A DNA stretch of 64,000 nucleotides from the NCBI GenBank assembly GCA_003388505.1, contig QQVO01000019.1:100010-164009 (forward strand), written 5' to 3'. The stretch is from Planctomycetota bacterium. GTDB taxonomy: Bacteria > Planctomycetota > Planctomycetia > Planctomycetales > Planctomycetaceae. Made by a program: the position numbers and the translations under genes. Position 1 is the first letter of the stretch. Every line of letters begins with the position of its first letter. The notes beneath the pieces were generated by a model. The model was not told the origin of the DNA. It saw nothing but the letters and a program-made list of their open reading frames with translations, and did no database searches. This document shows positions 16,335 to 28,281 of the stretch, one piece after another.

Positions 16335-17810
16335 ATGTCTGAAACTACACCGCACAGCAACCGTCTGACGATGTGGATCGTCATCGCGATCGTCGCCGCG
16401 ATCGCCGTGGCGCTGCTGCTGCCGGTCGTGTTCGGACTGGGGATTTCCGCGGACAACGTCGCTGAAGCCGCCGAGAACTACCCGGACGTGGCCGCCCTGA
16501 TCGCTGACGGGAAGCGGGCCGAAGCGCGCCAGGCGTATATCGCTCACCGCGCAGAATCGCTGATCGTGCCGCTCAGGCTGGGCGGTGAGATCTTCCTCCG
16601 CGTCCTCAAGATGATCGTCGTCCCGCTCGTCGTCGCCTCGGTGATGACCGGCATCCTGGGCATGGGAGACGTTCGCAAGCTGGGACGCCCTGGCGGATAC
16701 ACGCTTCTGTACTATCTGTCGACGACGGTTCTGGCGGTCATCGTGGGTCTGATCCTGGTGAACATCATCCGCCCGGGAAAAGGCATGCAGGAGGACGTGC
16801 CCCAGATTCAAACGGCCCAGCAGAAACTCTATCAACATCTTGCCGAAGAGACTGATCTGAGCGACGACGACGTCGCAAAGGTCTTTGGCGACACCGAATA
16901 CTCCGAACGGAAGAACCCGGGCATCGGGCGGGTGCTGGAGAACCTCGCCCTGATGCTCTTCACCGACAACCTGATCCTCGCCGCCGCCGAGACGCAACTG
17001 CTGCCGTTGATTGTCTTTTCGATCGTCTTTGCGGGACTGCTGACGACGATGGGCGAGCGGGTTGCGACGCTGACGCGGTTGATCCCGGAGATCAACGACG
17101 CGCTGCTGGCGCTGATCCTGATGATCATGAACTTCGCGCCGCTGGGCATCTTCTGCCTCGTTGCGGCGCGGTTCGGCGAAGCGAATGCGGAGGGTAAGTT
17201 CCTGGACGAACTCGCGAAAACCGGATGGTATTCGGCGACCGTCCTGATCGGGCTCGGCATTCACGCCTTCGTCACGCTCTCCGCGATCTACTGGTACTTC
17301 ACTCGTAAGAATCCGTGGACATTCATTGCGCAAATGTCCCAGGCGCTGCTGACGGCGTTCTCGACCGCGAGTTCGTCGGCGACGTTGCCGGTGACGATGG
17401 AGAGCGCGGTCGACCGCGCCGGCGTGTCAAAGAAATCGGTCGACTTCGTCCTGCCGCTCGGCGCGACGATCAACATGGACGGCACGGCCCTGTATGAAGC
17501 CGTGGCCGCGATCTTCATCGCGCAGGTCACGGCGGCGGACATGTCGTTCACTCAGCAGATTATCGTCGCGGCGACGGCGACGCTGGCCGCGATCGGCGCC
17601 GCGGGAATTCCAGAGGCGGGCCTGGTGACAATGATCATCGTTCTCACGGCCGTCGGGCTGCCGATCGAGTACATCACGCTGATTCTCGCCGTCGACTGGC
17701 TGCTCGACCGCTTCCGCACGACCGTCAACGTCTTCGGCGACGCCTGCGGTGCGGCGATCATCGACCGCACCATGCCGCCCGATGAGCCCCCCCCACCCGG
17801 CGCGGCGTGA
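16335..17810 (+). CDS. Dicarboxylate/amino acid:cation symporter (DAACS/SDF family)
   Basis: 491 residues with multiple membrane segments of the glutamate/aspartate transporter fold. The core has LGGEIFLRVLKMIVVPLVVASVMTGI near the N-terminus, the serine-rich re-entrant loop TAFSTASSSATLPVTME, TM7 with LPLGATINMDGTALYEAVAAIF (the NMDGT cation and substrate motif), and the second hairpin IGAAGIPEAGLVTM with the C-terminal DWLLDRFRTTVNVFGDA. These give import of C4-dicarboxylates or acidic amino acids with Na+ or H+. An insertion of about 90 mostly polar residues (YPDVAALIADG; QAQQKLYQHL...) lies between the first membrane helices. ATG 16335 is preferred over TTG 16314 because GGAG lies 8 bases upstream. 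Confidence 0.93.
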   Translation: MSETTPHSNRLTMWIVIAIVAAIAVALLLPVVFGLGISADNVAEAAENYPDVAALIADGKRAEARQAYIAHRAESLIVPLRLGGEIFLRVLKMIVVPLVVASVMTGILGMGDVRKLGRPGGYTLLYYLSTTVLAVIVGLILVNIIRPGKGMQEDVPQIQTAQQKLYQHLAEETDLSDDDVAKVFGDTEYSERKNPGIGRVLENLALMLFTDNLILAAAETQLLPLIVFSIVFAGLLTTMGERVATLTRLIPEINDALLALILMIMNFAPLGIFCLVAARFGEANAEGKFLDELAKTGWYSATVLIGLGIHAFVTLSAIYWYFTRKNPWTFIAQMSQALLTAFSTASSSATLPVTMESAVDRAGVSKKSVDFVLPLGATINMDGTALYEAVAAIFIAQVTAADMSFTQQIIVAATATLAAIGAAGIPEAGLVTMIIVLTAVGLPIEYITLILAVDWLLDRFRTTVNVFGDACGAAIIDRTMPPDEPPPPGAA

Positions 17811-17819
17811 ACTCATCAG

Positions 17820-17839
17820 TAGGGCCGGCTGCGCCGGCC
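17820..17839. repeat. REP4 palindrome
   Basis: TAGGGCCGGCTGCGCCGGCC, a self-complementary GGCCGG...CCGGCC unit. Copies are at 20655-20674, 20723-20742 (inverted) and 48900-48919, and a compensated variant lies at 28204-28223. It lies between the convergent symporter and mutS genes. Confidence 0.8.
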
Positions 17840-17882
17840 GATTGCGTCGCCGATCGGTCGCGGCCCGCACAGCCGGCTCGCT

Positions 17883-20564
<2,682 letters not shown>

Positions 20565-20654
20565 GATTCCTCTGCTGCGCCGTTTCGCTCGGATGCGTGT
20601 GTCGCTGCCAGCGTACTGTCATTGCCACTGGAATGGTACGGTTCCGCAGACCAG

Positions 20655-20742
20655 TAGGGCCGGCTGTGCCGGCCACCGATTTTCCGGCGGGAGACAGTCA
20701 GCCAAAGTCGGCGTACACCATCGGCCGGCACAGCCGGCCCTA
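20655..20742. repeat. Inverted pair of REP4 palindromes upstream of mutS
   Basis: TAGGGCCGGCTGTGCCGGCC at 20655-20674 and its inverse at 20723-20742, separated by 48 bases, lying between divergent mutS and the glutathione peroxidase gene. This is the paired arrangement expected of active REP mobilisation. Confidence 0.8.
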
Positions 20743-20893
20743 CTGTTACTGGGAATCGAGCGCGATTGGTACGGTGCAGGGACGCCGTGAAACGGCAAGC
20801 CGGGTGGCTTTGAGGTGCGAGAGGCGGGGCGATCGCGTAGAATGAGCGCTTGGAGGAATTGAGTTTCACCCCGATTCAGAGGAGTTCGCGCAT

Positions 20894-21478
20894 ATGAGTT
20901 TCACCCGTGGAGTTTTGTTCGCTCTGACGTCGGTCCTGTTCCTGGGCGCCGCCTTGGGAGCCGCCGACAAGAAGGATGAAGACGTGCCCGCCGTGCTGGA
21001 TTTCGAGATGAAGTCGCTGGATGGCGAGGATGTGAACCTGGCCGACTACCAGGGCAAGGTGGTGCTGATCGTCAACGTGGCGAGCCAATGCGGAGCGACG
21101 CCGCAGTATGAAGCCCTCGAGGATCTGAACCGCAAGTACAAGGATGAAGGGCTCGTCGTGCTGGGATTCCCCTGCAACCAGTTCGGACAGCAGGAACCGG
21201 GCACGGCCGAGGAAATCCGCGACTTCTGCACGTCGACGTATGACGTGACGTTTGACATGTTCGCCAAGATTGACGTGAACGGCGACGACGCGGCCCCGCT
21301 GTACAAGTACCTGACCTCGGAAAAGACGAATCCGAAGCACGCCGGGAAAATCGACTGGAACTTTGAGAAGTTCCTGATCAGCCGCGACGGCGAGGTTGTG
21401 GCCCGCTTCAAGACGCGGATCGCTCCCGACACGGACGACGTCGTACAGGCGATCGAAGAGCAGTTGGAGAAGGAGTAG
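20894..21478 (+). CDS. Glutathione peroxidase family protein, exported
   Basis: 194 residues. A signal peptide (VLFALTSVLFLGAALGAADK) precedes a complete thioredoxin-like GPx domain. The peroxidatic Cys66 sits in NVASQCGATPQY, the GPx signature. The triad Gln is in FPCNQFGQQEPGT and the Trp in KIDWNFEKFLI. The Cys form (not selenocysteine) usually prefers thioredoxin as reductant and reduces H2O2 and lipid hydroperoxides. The signal peptide suggests a periplasmic location, less usual for bacterial GPx. GAGGAG lies upstream of the ATG, and a strong terminator follows, so it is a single-gene unit. Confidence 0.93.
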   Translation: MSFTRGVLFALTSVLFLGAALGAADKKDEDVPAVLDFEMKSLDGEDVNLADYQGKVVLIVNVASQCGATPQYEALEDLNRKYKDEGLVVLGFPCNQFGQQEPGTAEEIRDFCTSTYDVTFDMFAKIDVNGDDAAPLYKYLTSEKTNPKHAGKIDWNFEKFLISRDGEVVARFKTRIAPDTDDVVQAIEEQLEKE

Positions 21479-21512
21479 CGGTTCGATTTGATGAGTTTGC
21501 AAATAACCAACG

Positions 21513-21542
21513 CCCGGTTGCGAAAGTGCAACCGGGTTTTTC
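21513..21542 (+). terminator. Rho-independent terminator after glutathione peroxidase
   Basis: CCCGGTTGC (21513-21521) pairs with GCAACCGGG (21528-21536) around a 6-base loop and is followed at once by TTTTTCTT. The hairpin starts 34 bases after the stop codon. Confidence 0.9.
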
Positions 21543-21827
21543 TTGCGCGGTTCGAATGGGCCGCGGATGAAGCGGATTCGGCGGATTGGCGCCGGTTTAA
21601 TTTGTCATAACCTGCTCTGTCAGGGGAGGATATGTGGAACTCAGCATGTGAGCGATCGTTGCCGCGTGGCGGGTCATGGAACGCCGTCCACGGCCGTGAT
21701 AGGCCGCAACCGGCGCCGCGCAAAACGATCTCCCGATGGTGGGCGTCGTGACGTAGAATCCCGCCGAAACCTGCAAATCTGATCGGCGACCGGTTTGGAC
21801 GCCGGAGGGCCCGTCATGGAGGACGAA

Positions 21828-24800
21828 ATGCCACGCATGCGCTGCGTCGCCGTAGTGACGATCTGTCTGTACTGGTGGGCTGGTTCGGTTTGCGGCCAGA
21901 CATCGTTGCCGCTCGCTCCGCAGGCAGTTTCGGTACACCCGGCGCCGGAAGAAGACGACGCGACGTTGCACGACGTGCAGCTCGTGGGGGAGCGGCATGG
22001 CTGGGCGGTCGGCGATCGGGGGGGCGTGTGGAAAACAACCGACGGCGGAAAGACTTGGTTATTCTCGAAAGCGCCGGTCGAGTGTTCGCTGCGGAGCGTC
22101 TGTTTTCTGACCGATCGAATCGGCTGGATCGCCGGCGGAGGAATCGCGCCCCATGCGCGGCATCACTACGGCGTGGTGCTGGCGACGCAGGACGGCGGGG
22201 AGACCTGGAAATCGATCGGCCCGACCACGTTGCCGTATGCAGTGCACGTCCAGTTTTTCGATCTGGATCACGGCGTCTGCGTTTGTGAACCGACCGCTCG
22301 GCGGCCAAGCGGCGTGTTGATCACGGAGGACGGCGGGACAACCTGGACGAATGCGGAAGGAGTCGCTCCCGCCGGTTGGCGGGCGGCGGCGTTCGTCGAT
22401 TCTTCCACCGGATATGTCGGCGGCCTGCGCGGGGAGCACGCGGGGGTCTCCGCCGGATCGGTGCGTCCCCGGCCGCTCCAGAACATGGGGCTCTCAGGGA
22501 TTCATGCCCTCACAACGGACAGCGCCGGCCGACGCTGGATGGGGGGCGACGGGGCGCTGCTGCTGATGAGCGAAACGGCTGGAGCAACCTGGCAGGATCC
22601 GGTCGGGGCGTTGCCGGGCCAGTTGCGGGAATTCTTCGACATTCGCGCGATTGCGGCAGAGGGAGACATGGTCTGGGCGGCGGGATCGCCCGGCGGCGTG
22701 ATCTGGCATTCGATCGACGGCGGCCGCAGTTGGGAACCACTGCCGACAGGCGATCCGACTCCGATATCGGCGATCGACTTCGCGAGTCCTGATCGCGGGT
22801 GTGCGGTGGGACCGTTCGGCAAGATTCTCGTCACCGAGGACGGCGGATATCACTGGACCGCGGCCCGCGCCGGCGGACGGCGGCTGGCGCTGCTGGTGCT
22901 CGCGCCCGACTCCGCGAGAACTCCCCTGCAGTTGCTGACGCAGACTTCGGGTGAACAGGGATATCGGTCGGCCGTGGCGCTGACCGCGCGACGCGACGTC
23001 GGTCCGGACGGCCATCTCCAAACAGACATCGATTTGAGACTGCACGACGCCGTGGTCGCGGCGGGGGGATGTGAAACGGAATTCGACTGGCGGCTGCCGA
23101 TTTCGCTGCCGGGGCTCGATGACGACTATGACCGTCTGGTCGAGCACTTCTCGCAGGCGACCGACGGCAAGTTGCCCGACGTGATGCTGGGCCGTGTTGT
23201 GGCTCAACTGCGGACTTATCGGCCGGAAGTCCTGGTGCTGGATGCACCGGCCGGCGACGGAGCGGCGGCGGGCAAGCTGTTGAATCAGGCGATTCTGTTC
23301 GCCGTTGAACAGGCCGCGGACGAAACCCGGTTCGCGGATCAGATTCGGTGGGGCGGGCTCCAGCCGTGGACCGTGCAGAAAGTCTTCGCGCGTCTCCCTA
23401 CGGGTGACGCGGGGACGGTGATGTTGAATCCGCATACGATTCTTCCGGGACGGGGGATGACGGTTTCGCTGGCGGCGGATGCGGCCGTCTCGCGGCTGCA
23501 CGCGAGCACGGAAGATCCGAATGAACGGCAGGGATTCCGGTTGATTCACAATTCGGCCGGCCCGGTTGACTCCGCGGAATTCAATCGCGGGCTGTTCAGC
23601 GGTCTGCACTTGCCGGCCGGCGGCGACGCGCGGCGGGCGGCCCGCATCATTACGCAGCTCAACTACGACGAACTGGAACATCGGGCGCAGCATCAGCGCA
23701 ACTTTGCGGAATGGTCGCGGCGGGCGCTGGGCAACGAACGCGCTGCGGCGCAACTGATCGCCCAGCTTTCCGACATCGTGGGGAACGCCCCGGACGAACA
23801 AGCGGCGCTGCAGCTTGCCGACCTGGCCGAACAATACAAGGCGGCGGGCCGGTGGCAGTTGGCGGAAGACACGTCGGTGCAGCTCGTGCAGCGCTATCCC
23901 CGAGAACCCGTGGCGGTCGACGCCATGCGGTGGCTGCTGAAGTTGTGGACCAGTCAGGAAATGGGATGGAGCCGGCTGCAAAACTTCTCGTACGGGGAGA
24001 ACCAGGTCACAGTCGACGGCAAGGTCGCGCGGGAAAACGTCGAGCGAACCCGGGAACTGCTTGAGCGTCCCGAGGGGCTGGAACGGCTGAGGGAAATGGC
24101 CGACTCCCCGAACTCACCCCTGCTCATTCAACCCGTCGGCGGCGATGTCACGGTCGCAGGACGGAGCGGGCACCGGGAGGAGGAGGCGGGCCAATGGTAC
24201 GAAAAGGCGTCCCGGTTGGCGGATGCGCTGCGGCGCATCGATCCCGTCTCCTTCGAACAACCGGATGTGCAGTTTACCTATGCAGCGCTGCTGCGACATC
24301 GCCGCGAGTATGAGCGGTCGGACGAGATCTATCGCGGTTTCTTCAACGAGACCGATCCGTTGTGGCAGCAGACGGCGCGGGGTGAAGTGTGGGCCCTGCA
24401 CGGACCGGTGCAGTCTCCCAAGCCTGTGTTCCGTTGTCGCACCACGGCGGCGCCGCCCGTGCTGGACGGGGTGCTGAGCGATTCGTGCTGGCAAGAGGCG
24501 GAAGAGGTGTATCTGGAAGAAGCAGCGGCAGCGTCCGACAACAGCGATCAGTTTATCGGATCGGATCGGGTCACCGAAGACGGATCACTTGTGCGCAGGA
24601 GGAACCCGGATTCCGAGCGGGCGCTTGTCATGCTCGCGCACGACGAGAAGTACCTGTACTTTGCGGCGACGGTTCCACGACGCGAGGGGCAGCGGGACGC
24701 TCCTGTGCAACTGGCCGGTCGCGAACACGATGCGGACCTGACCGGCTTCGACAGGTTGAGCCTGCAACTCGACGTCGATCGCGATTACGCGACGTGGTAC

Positions 24801-25079
24801 CGGTTCGACGTTGATTCGCGCGGCCAGACGCGCGAAGCATGCTGGATCAATCAGGCATGGAATCCCGCATGGTACCTTGCCGCGCAAGGCGACTCGCGGA
24901 GGTGGACAATCGAGGCGGCGATTCCGCTGGAGGCGCTGGTTCCGGCGGCGCCCGGTCCCCGAGCCACCTGGTCGATTGGCATCTCCCGCATCATGCCGGC
25001 CGAGGGCGTGCAAAGCTGGACGCAGCCTGCCGGTTCGGTGCCGCGAGGAGAGGCAATGGGGTTGCTGCGGTTCGAGTGA
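21828..25079 (+). CDS. Large exported protein: YCF48/BNR-like propeller plus CBM9-like domain
   Basis: About 1083 residues with a signal peptide (VAVVTICLYWWAGSVCGQ). Residues 30-350 hold BNR/YCF48-type repeats (GERHGWAVGDRGGVWKTTDGGKTW; VVLATQDGGETWKSI; GVLITEDGGTTWT; HSIDGGRSWEPL; ILVTEDGGYHW), forming a propeller. Residues 350-600 are of uncertain fold; LRLHDAVVAAGGCETEFDWRL and the order of segments faintly recall a degenerate PIG-L deacetylase. Residues 600-850 are helical, TPR-like. The C-terminal 200 residues look like a family 9 carbohydrate-binding domain (PPVLDGVLSDSCWQEAE...YLYFAATV...LDVDRDYATWYRFDVD). ATG 21828 follows GGAGG at 5 bases. Likely periplasmic; function unknown. Confidence 0.78.
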   Translation: MPRMRCVAVVTICLYWWAGSVCGQTSLPLAPQAVSVHPAPEEDDATLHDVQLVGERHGWAVGDRGGVWKTTDGGKTWLFSKAPVECSLRSVCFLTDRIGWIAGGGIAPHARHHYGVVLATQDGGETWKSIGPTTLPYAVHVQFFDLDHGVCVCEPTARRPSGVLITEDGGTTWTNAEGVAPAGWRAAAFVDSSTGYVGGLRGEHAGVSAGSVRPRPLQNMGLSGIHALTTDSAGRRWMGGDGALLLMSETAGATWQDPVGALPGQLREFFDIRAIAAEGDMVWAAGSPGGVIWHSIDGGRSWEPLPTGDPTPISAIDFASPDRGCAVGPFGKILVTEDGGYHWTAARAGGRRLALLVLAPDSARTPLQLLTQTSGEQGYRSAVALTARRDVGPDGHLQTDIDLRLHDAVVAAGGCETEFDWRLPISLPGLDDDYDRLVEHFSQATDGKLPDVMLGRVVAQLRTYRPEVLVLDAPAGDGAAAGKLLNQAILFAVEQAADETRFADQIRWGGLQPWTVQKVFARLPTGDAGTVMLNPHTILPGRGMTVSLAADAAVSRLHASTEDPNERQGFRLIHNSAGPVDSAEFNRGLFSGLHLPAGGDARRAARIITQLNYDELEHRAQHQRNFAEWSRRALGNERAAAQLIAQLSDIVGNAPDEQAALQLADLAEQYKAAGRWQLAEDTSVQLVQRYPREPVAVDAMRWLLKLWTSQEMGWSRLQNFSYGENQVTVDGKVARENVERTRELLERPEGLERLREMADSPNSPLLIQPVGGDVTVAGRSGHREEEAGQWYEKASRLADALRRIDPVSFEQPDVQFTYAALLRHRREYERSDEIYRGFFNETDPLWQQTARGEVWALHGPVQSPKPVFRCRTTAAPPVLDGVLSDSCWQEAEEVYLEEAAAASDNSDQFIGSDRVTEDGSLVRRRNPDSERALVMLAHDEKYLYFAATVPRREGQRDAPVQLAGREHDADLTGFDRLSLQLDVDRDYATWYRFDVDSRGQTREACWINQAWNPAWYLAAQGDSRRWTIEAAIPLEALVPAAPGPRATWSIGISRIMPAEGVQSWTQPAGSVPRGEAMGLLRFE

Positions 25080-25143
25080 CCTTTGGCCGGTCCTGTAGCC
25101 GAAGTCGTGAGCCTTCGGGCGAACACAGGCCTGGAAGCGTGTT

Positions 25144-25929
25144 CTACGTGGCTGGGAGGAGTCGGGTGGCGGGATCCTGGCGGTAGAAGTGGCTCAATGT
25201 TTCGTAGAGCTGGGGGTGGCGGCGACGGAGCCGGACCGGTTCCTGGAAGAATGTCTCGGTCGCCACGGCGAAGAACTCAGCGGCGTTCTCGGCGCCGTAG
25301 CAGTCGAGCAGCGAGGGTTGGCCGGAGCGGCAGTCGCGGCAGAGGTTGCTGAATTCTTCCGTCATCACCGACTTCCAACGCTCAGCGTCTACGGGAGAAT
25401 GCATGGGGGGCGTTCCATCGGCAGAACCCCCGTTGAGCATGTCGAGTTCGTGAGCGAACTCGTGAAAGACAAGATTGGAGCGCCGCCCCTCTCGACGCCC
25501 GCCGGAGAGAACATCCGGCCAGGAAAGGACGACGGGGCCGCGATACCAGGCTTCCCCCAGTCGGTGCGAGCGGCCTTCGACGACGAGTGATCCGCTGACA
25601 GTGAACTGTTGCGGAGCGGAGTAGGCGTTGGGATAGATGAGGATTGACTGAACGCGGTCGTACCAGCCGATGTTGAGTCCGACGATGAGATAGCAGGCCT
25701 GCGCGGCGACGGTCACGCAGACTTCGTCGTTGATCTCCTGCCCGTACACGCCCTCCCAGTTCTTTTCCGCGACGAAGACCTGGACGTTGCTCTCCAGTTG
25801 CAATCGTTCCGGCTCGCTGAGTCGGGCGACGTGGCGGACGTTGTCCTCGATGATCGTTTCCCACTCGGCGGGAAACGGCGCGTCCCGGAGTTTCCGTCGC
25901 CTTCGATTTCGAAACCAGGAGAAAAGCAT
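25144..25929 (-). CDS. mtfA: M90/MtfA family zinc metallopeptidase
   Basis: 261 residues. The gluzincin motif HEFAHELD (zinc ligands and catalytic Glu) lies in SNLVFHEFAHELDMLNG, and the third ligand region is GAENAAEFFAVATETFF, both hallmarks of MtfA-like M90 peptidases. The N-terminus (MLFSWFRNRRRRKLRDAPFPAEW) matches family members. In enterobacteria MtfA binds the glucose regulator Mlc and has aminopeptidase activity; Mlc is not expected here, so the role is open. ATG 25929 has GAGGGGG just upstream and matches the family start; the longer ORF adds 21 residues of no similarity. Convergent with the YCF48/CBM9 gene. Confidence 0.88.
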   Translation of the reverse strand: MLFSWFRNRRRRKLRDAPFPAEWETIIEDNVRHVARLSEPERLQLESNVQVFVAEKNWEGVYGQEINDEVCVTVAAQACYLIVGLNIGWYDRVQSILIYPNAYSAPQQFTVSGSLVVEGRSHRLGEAWYRGPVVLSWPDVLSGGRREGRRSNLVFHEFAHELDMLNGGSADGTPPMHSPVDAERWKSVMTEEFSNLCRDCRSGQPSLLDCYGAENAAEFFAVATETFFQEPVRLRRRHPQLYETLSHFYRQDPATRLLPAT

Positions 25930-26064
25930 GGGGATCCCCCTCGGGCGGTTCGGTTCCGCGTCAAGGAACGCGCCATTTTCCGCCGCAATCACCGGTCCGA
26001 CGCCGTCGGGACCGGCCCGGATTATTCACCACCGAGACACGGAGTCATTGAGGAGTTTGGGTGT

Positions 26065-26333
26065 CTGTCAGTTAGCACAAGTCGGCTGGAGCCCGGCTCC
26101 AGGGGATTCTCGAATAGGACACAGATTCTCGCAGATTTGGCGGATCAGCACGGATCTTCGAGGTATACCTCAAGCGGCGGCAGCGCCGAGGCCGCATCGA
26201 TTCAGGATCGCATGGCATCGACACGCAAGACATCAATCAGTGAAAATCGGTCCCATCCGTGGTCATCCGCGTTCCATTCGAATCTCTCGGGGAGTCACTC
26301 AATCAGGGATCGAGAGATGCGTGTAAACGACAG
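26065..26333 (+). repeat. CTGTC-family MITE, copy A
   Basis: 269 bp bounded by CTGTCAGTTAGCAC and GTGTAAACGACAG. The interior shares long matches with 50739-51042 (inverted) and 54606-54845, including GGCGGATCAGCAC, ACCGCATCGATTCAGG-like and CCGTGGTCATCCGCGT segments. Confidence 0.75.
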
Positions 26334-26423
26334 TTTCGGGAGTGCGTCCGCCCGCATCGGCGCCGCATGGCGCGCGAATGTCAAGATCGTGAACGGTTTG
26401 TGCCTCATCAAGACTCAATCGAC

Positions 26424-26499
26424 GGGTGCCACTGGCTCCGCCAGTGCGAACCAGAAAGGACGTCTACGCCGCGAGGCGCTGGCAAAGCCAGTGGCACCC
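26424..26499. repeat. Inverted pair of REP1 palindromes
   Basis: REP1 copies at 26424-26450 and, inverted, 26475-26499, separated by 24 bases, nearly the same spacing as the pair at 16192-16266. Confidence 0.85.
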
Positions 26500-26847
26500 A
26501 ACCCGTCAATTCAGGATTGAACAACCACTCGTGTCCTCTCGTCACGCGCCAACCGCGCTGGAATTGCGTCAGGGATGACGCCAGGCGGCCCGCGGATTTC
26601 ATCGCAGGCAGCACGCAATGTCGAACATGCCGCGTGTGGAATTTCGCCTCTAAGTCTTTTTCTCCGTGTCCTCTGTGTCTCTGTGGTGCAATTCTTGATG
26701 AATAATCCGGCCCGGCGCTCGGAATTACGGTGGTTCCCGGCAACGCATCCTCACTGAACCGACCGCGTTTGATCGATGATGCTTTACAATCGAACGGTCG
26801 CGCACGGTCGTTCGTTGCCCGCCGCAGCATATTGAGAAGGGAACGTC

Positions 26848-28167
26848 GTGAAAATTGTCATGATCGGAACGGGCTACGTCGGACTGGTGACCGGGACGTG
26901 CCTGTCGGACAGCGGGAACGACGTCACGTGCGTCGACATTGACGAGAAAAAAGTCGAGCTGCTCCAGAGCGGACGAATCCCGATCTATGAGCCGGGGCTC
27001 GAAGAGCTCATTCGCCGGTGCAGCAAGGCGGGCCGATTGCACTTCACGACTGACGCGGCGGCCGTCGTTTCCGAGGCCAGGGCGGTGTTTCTTGCCGTGG
27101 GAACTCCGCAGCAGGACGACGGGTCGGCTGATCTGTCAGACATCTTCGCCGCTGCGGAGGGAATCGCACCGTATCTGTCTGAGGATGCCGTCGTGGTTGT
27201 CAAGAGCACCGTTCCGGTGGGGACGAATCGACGAATTGCGGTGCGACTTCGCGAGTTGACGGGACGCTCAGTGGACGTGGCTTCGAATCCGGAGTTTCTC
27301 AAGGAGGGATGCGCGGTCGACGATTTCACGAAGCCCGACCGCGTCGTGATCGGTGTCGACCGTCCCGAAGTCGCTGAGGTGCTCAAGGAGGTTTATGAAC
27401 CCTATCTGGATGCGGAACGGCCGTTCCTGGTGATGGGGCTCGAGAGCGCGGAGATGACCAAGTATGTCGCAAACTGTTTTCTGGCGACGAAAATCAGCTT
27501 CATCAACGAGATGGCGAACCTGTGCGAGCGAGTCGACGCCGACATCGACGAAGTCCGTAAAGGAATCGGATACGACCGGCGGATCGGGTTCTCGTTTCTG
27601 TATCCCGGCGCGGGATACGGAGGATCGTGCTTTCCGAAGGACGTTCGTGCGGCCGTCCGCGTGGCCGAGGCCGCGCAGTTTGATGCGAACTTGCTGAAGG
27701 TGGTCGACGAGGTGAACACGCGGCAGAAACACGTGTTGTTTGAGAAACTCAGCGATTGCTTGGGTGGGAAACTGCCGGGGCGCCGCGTGGCGGTCTGGGG
27801 CCTGGCCTTCAAGCCGCAGACAGACGACATCCGTGAAGCGCCGGCGTTGGTGTTGATCCGTCAACTACTCAAAGTAGGTGCGGAGATTCGCGTTTCCGAC
27901 CCGGAGGCGATGGAGAACGTGCGTTCCGAGTTTGGAGACCGCTTGTTGTATCACGACGATCCTTACGCCGCACTGGACGGCGCTGACGCGCTGGTGCTGT
28001 GCACCGAGTGGGAAAACTTCCGGTCCCCGGACCTTGCCCGCATGTTCGCCTCAATGCGAAGGCCGATTGTCATTGACGGGCGCAACGTATGGGAACCGGA
28101 GGAAATTCGAGCGAGCGGCTTTAAGTACGTCGGGATCGGACGTCGTGGAGGGGCATCCGCAGGCTGA
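26848..28167 (+). CDS. ugd: UDP-glucose/GDP-mannose 6-dehydrogenase family protein
   Basis: 439 residues, full length. The N-terminal Rossmann motif is [29 protein letters not shown]. The catalytic Cys261 lies in [17 protein letters not shown], and the C-terminal UDP-binding domain holds [17 protein letters not shown]. It oxidises UDP-glucose to UDP-glucuronate in two NAD+-dependent steps, giving precursors for exopolysaccharide or lipid modification. Translation starts at GTG 26848 with GAGAAGGGAA upstream; a TACAAT hexamer lies 58 bp before it. The nearby SLBB-domain protein gene (29316-31115) could point to exopolysaccharide work, but it is on the other strand. Confidence 0.94.
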   Translation: MKIVMIGTGYVGLVTGTCLSDSGNDVTCVDIDEKKVELLQSGRIPIYEPGLEELIRRCSKAGRLHFTTDAAAVVSEARAVFLAVGTPQQDDGSADLSDIFAAAEGIAPYLSEDAVVVVKSTVPVGTNRRIAVRLRELTGRSVDVASNPEFLKEGCAVDDFTKPDRVVIGVDRPEVAEVLKEVYEPYLDAERPFLVMGLESAEMTKYVANCFLATKISFINEMANLCERVDADIDEVRKGIGYDRRIGFSFLYPGAGYGGSCFPKDVRAAVRVAEAAQFDANLLKVVDEVNTRQKHVLFEKLSDCLGGKLPGRRVAVWGLAFKPQTDDIREAPALVLIRQLLKVGAEIRVSDPEAMENVRSEFGDRLLYHDDPYAALDGADALVLCTEWENFRSPDLARMFASMRRPIVIDGRNVWEPEEIRASGFKYVGIGRRGGASAG

Positions 28168-28203
28168 CGCCGCACCGCTCACTGTTCTGCCGGTGTTCAG
28201 CCG

Positions 28204-28223
28204 TAGGGTCCGCTGTGCGGACC
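28204..28223. repeat. REP4 variant with compensated stem
   Basis: TAGGGTCCGCTGTGCGGACC resembles REP4 (TAGGGCCGGCTGTGCCGGCC), but the stem bases have changed in pairs so the palindrome is kept. It lies between two 21-bp near-identical direct repeats (28177-28197 and 28256-28276). Confidence 0.65.
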
Positions 28224-28281
28224 ACCGTTCAAGCGTTGCTCGTGATCCTGTCTTCGCTCACTGTTCCGCCGGTATTGAAGA

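Larger units (their letters stand above)
26019..26708. mobile_element. Composite non-coding repeat island with GGATTATTC terminal inverted repeats
   Basis: Begins CCGGATTATTCACCACCGAG and ends with the inverse (CTCTGTGGTGCAATTCTTG then ATGAATAATCCGG). Inside lie one CTGTC-family MITE (26065-26333) and a pair of REP1 palindromes (26424-26499). There is no transposase gene. The 269-bp element at 9714-9982 has the same pair of ends without these inserts. It looks like a nest of small non-autonomous elements filling the gap between mtfA and ugd. Confidence 0.65.

Noticed and set aside
16053..17333. 426-codon minus-strand frame opposite the symporter
   Set aside because: Composition rich in Asp, Arg, His and Gln with no motif; the opposite strand encodes an unmistakable DAACS transporter.
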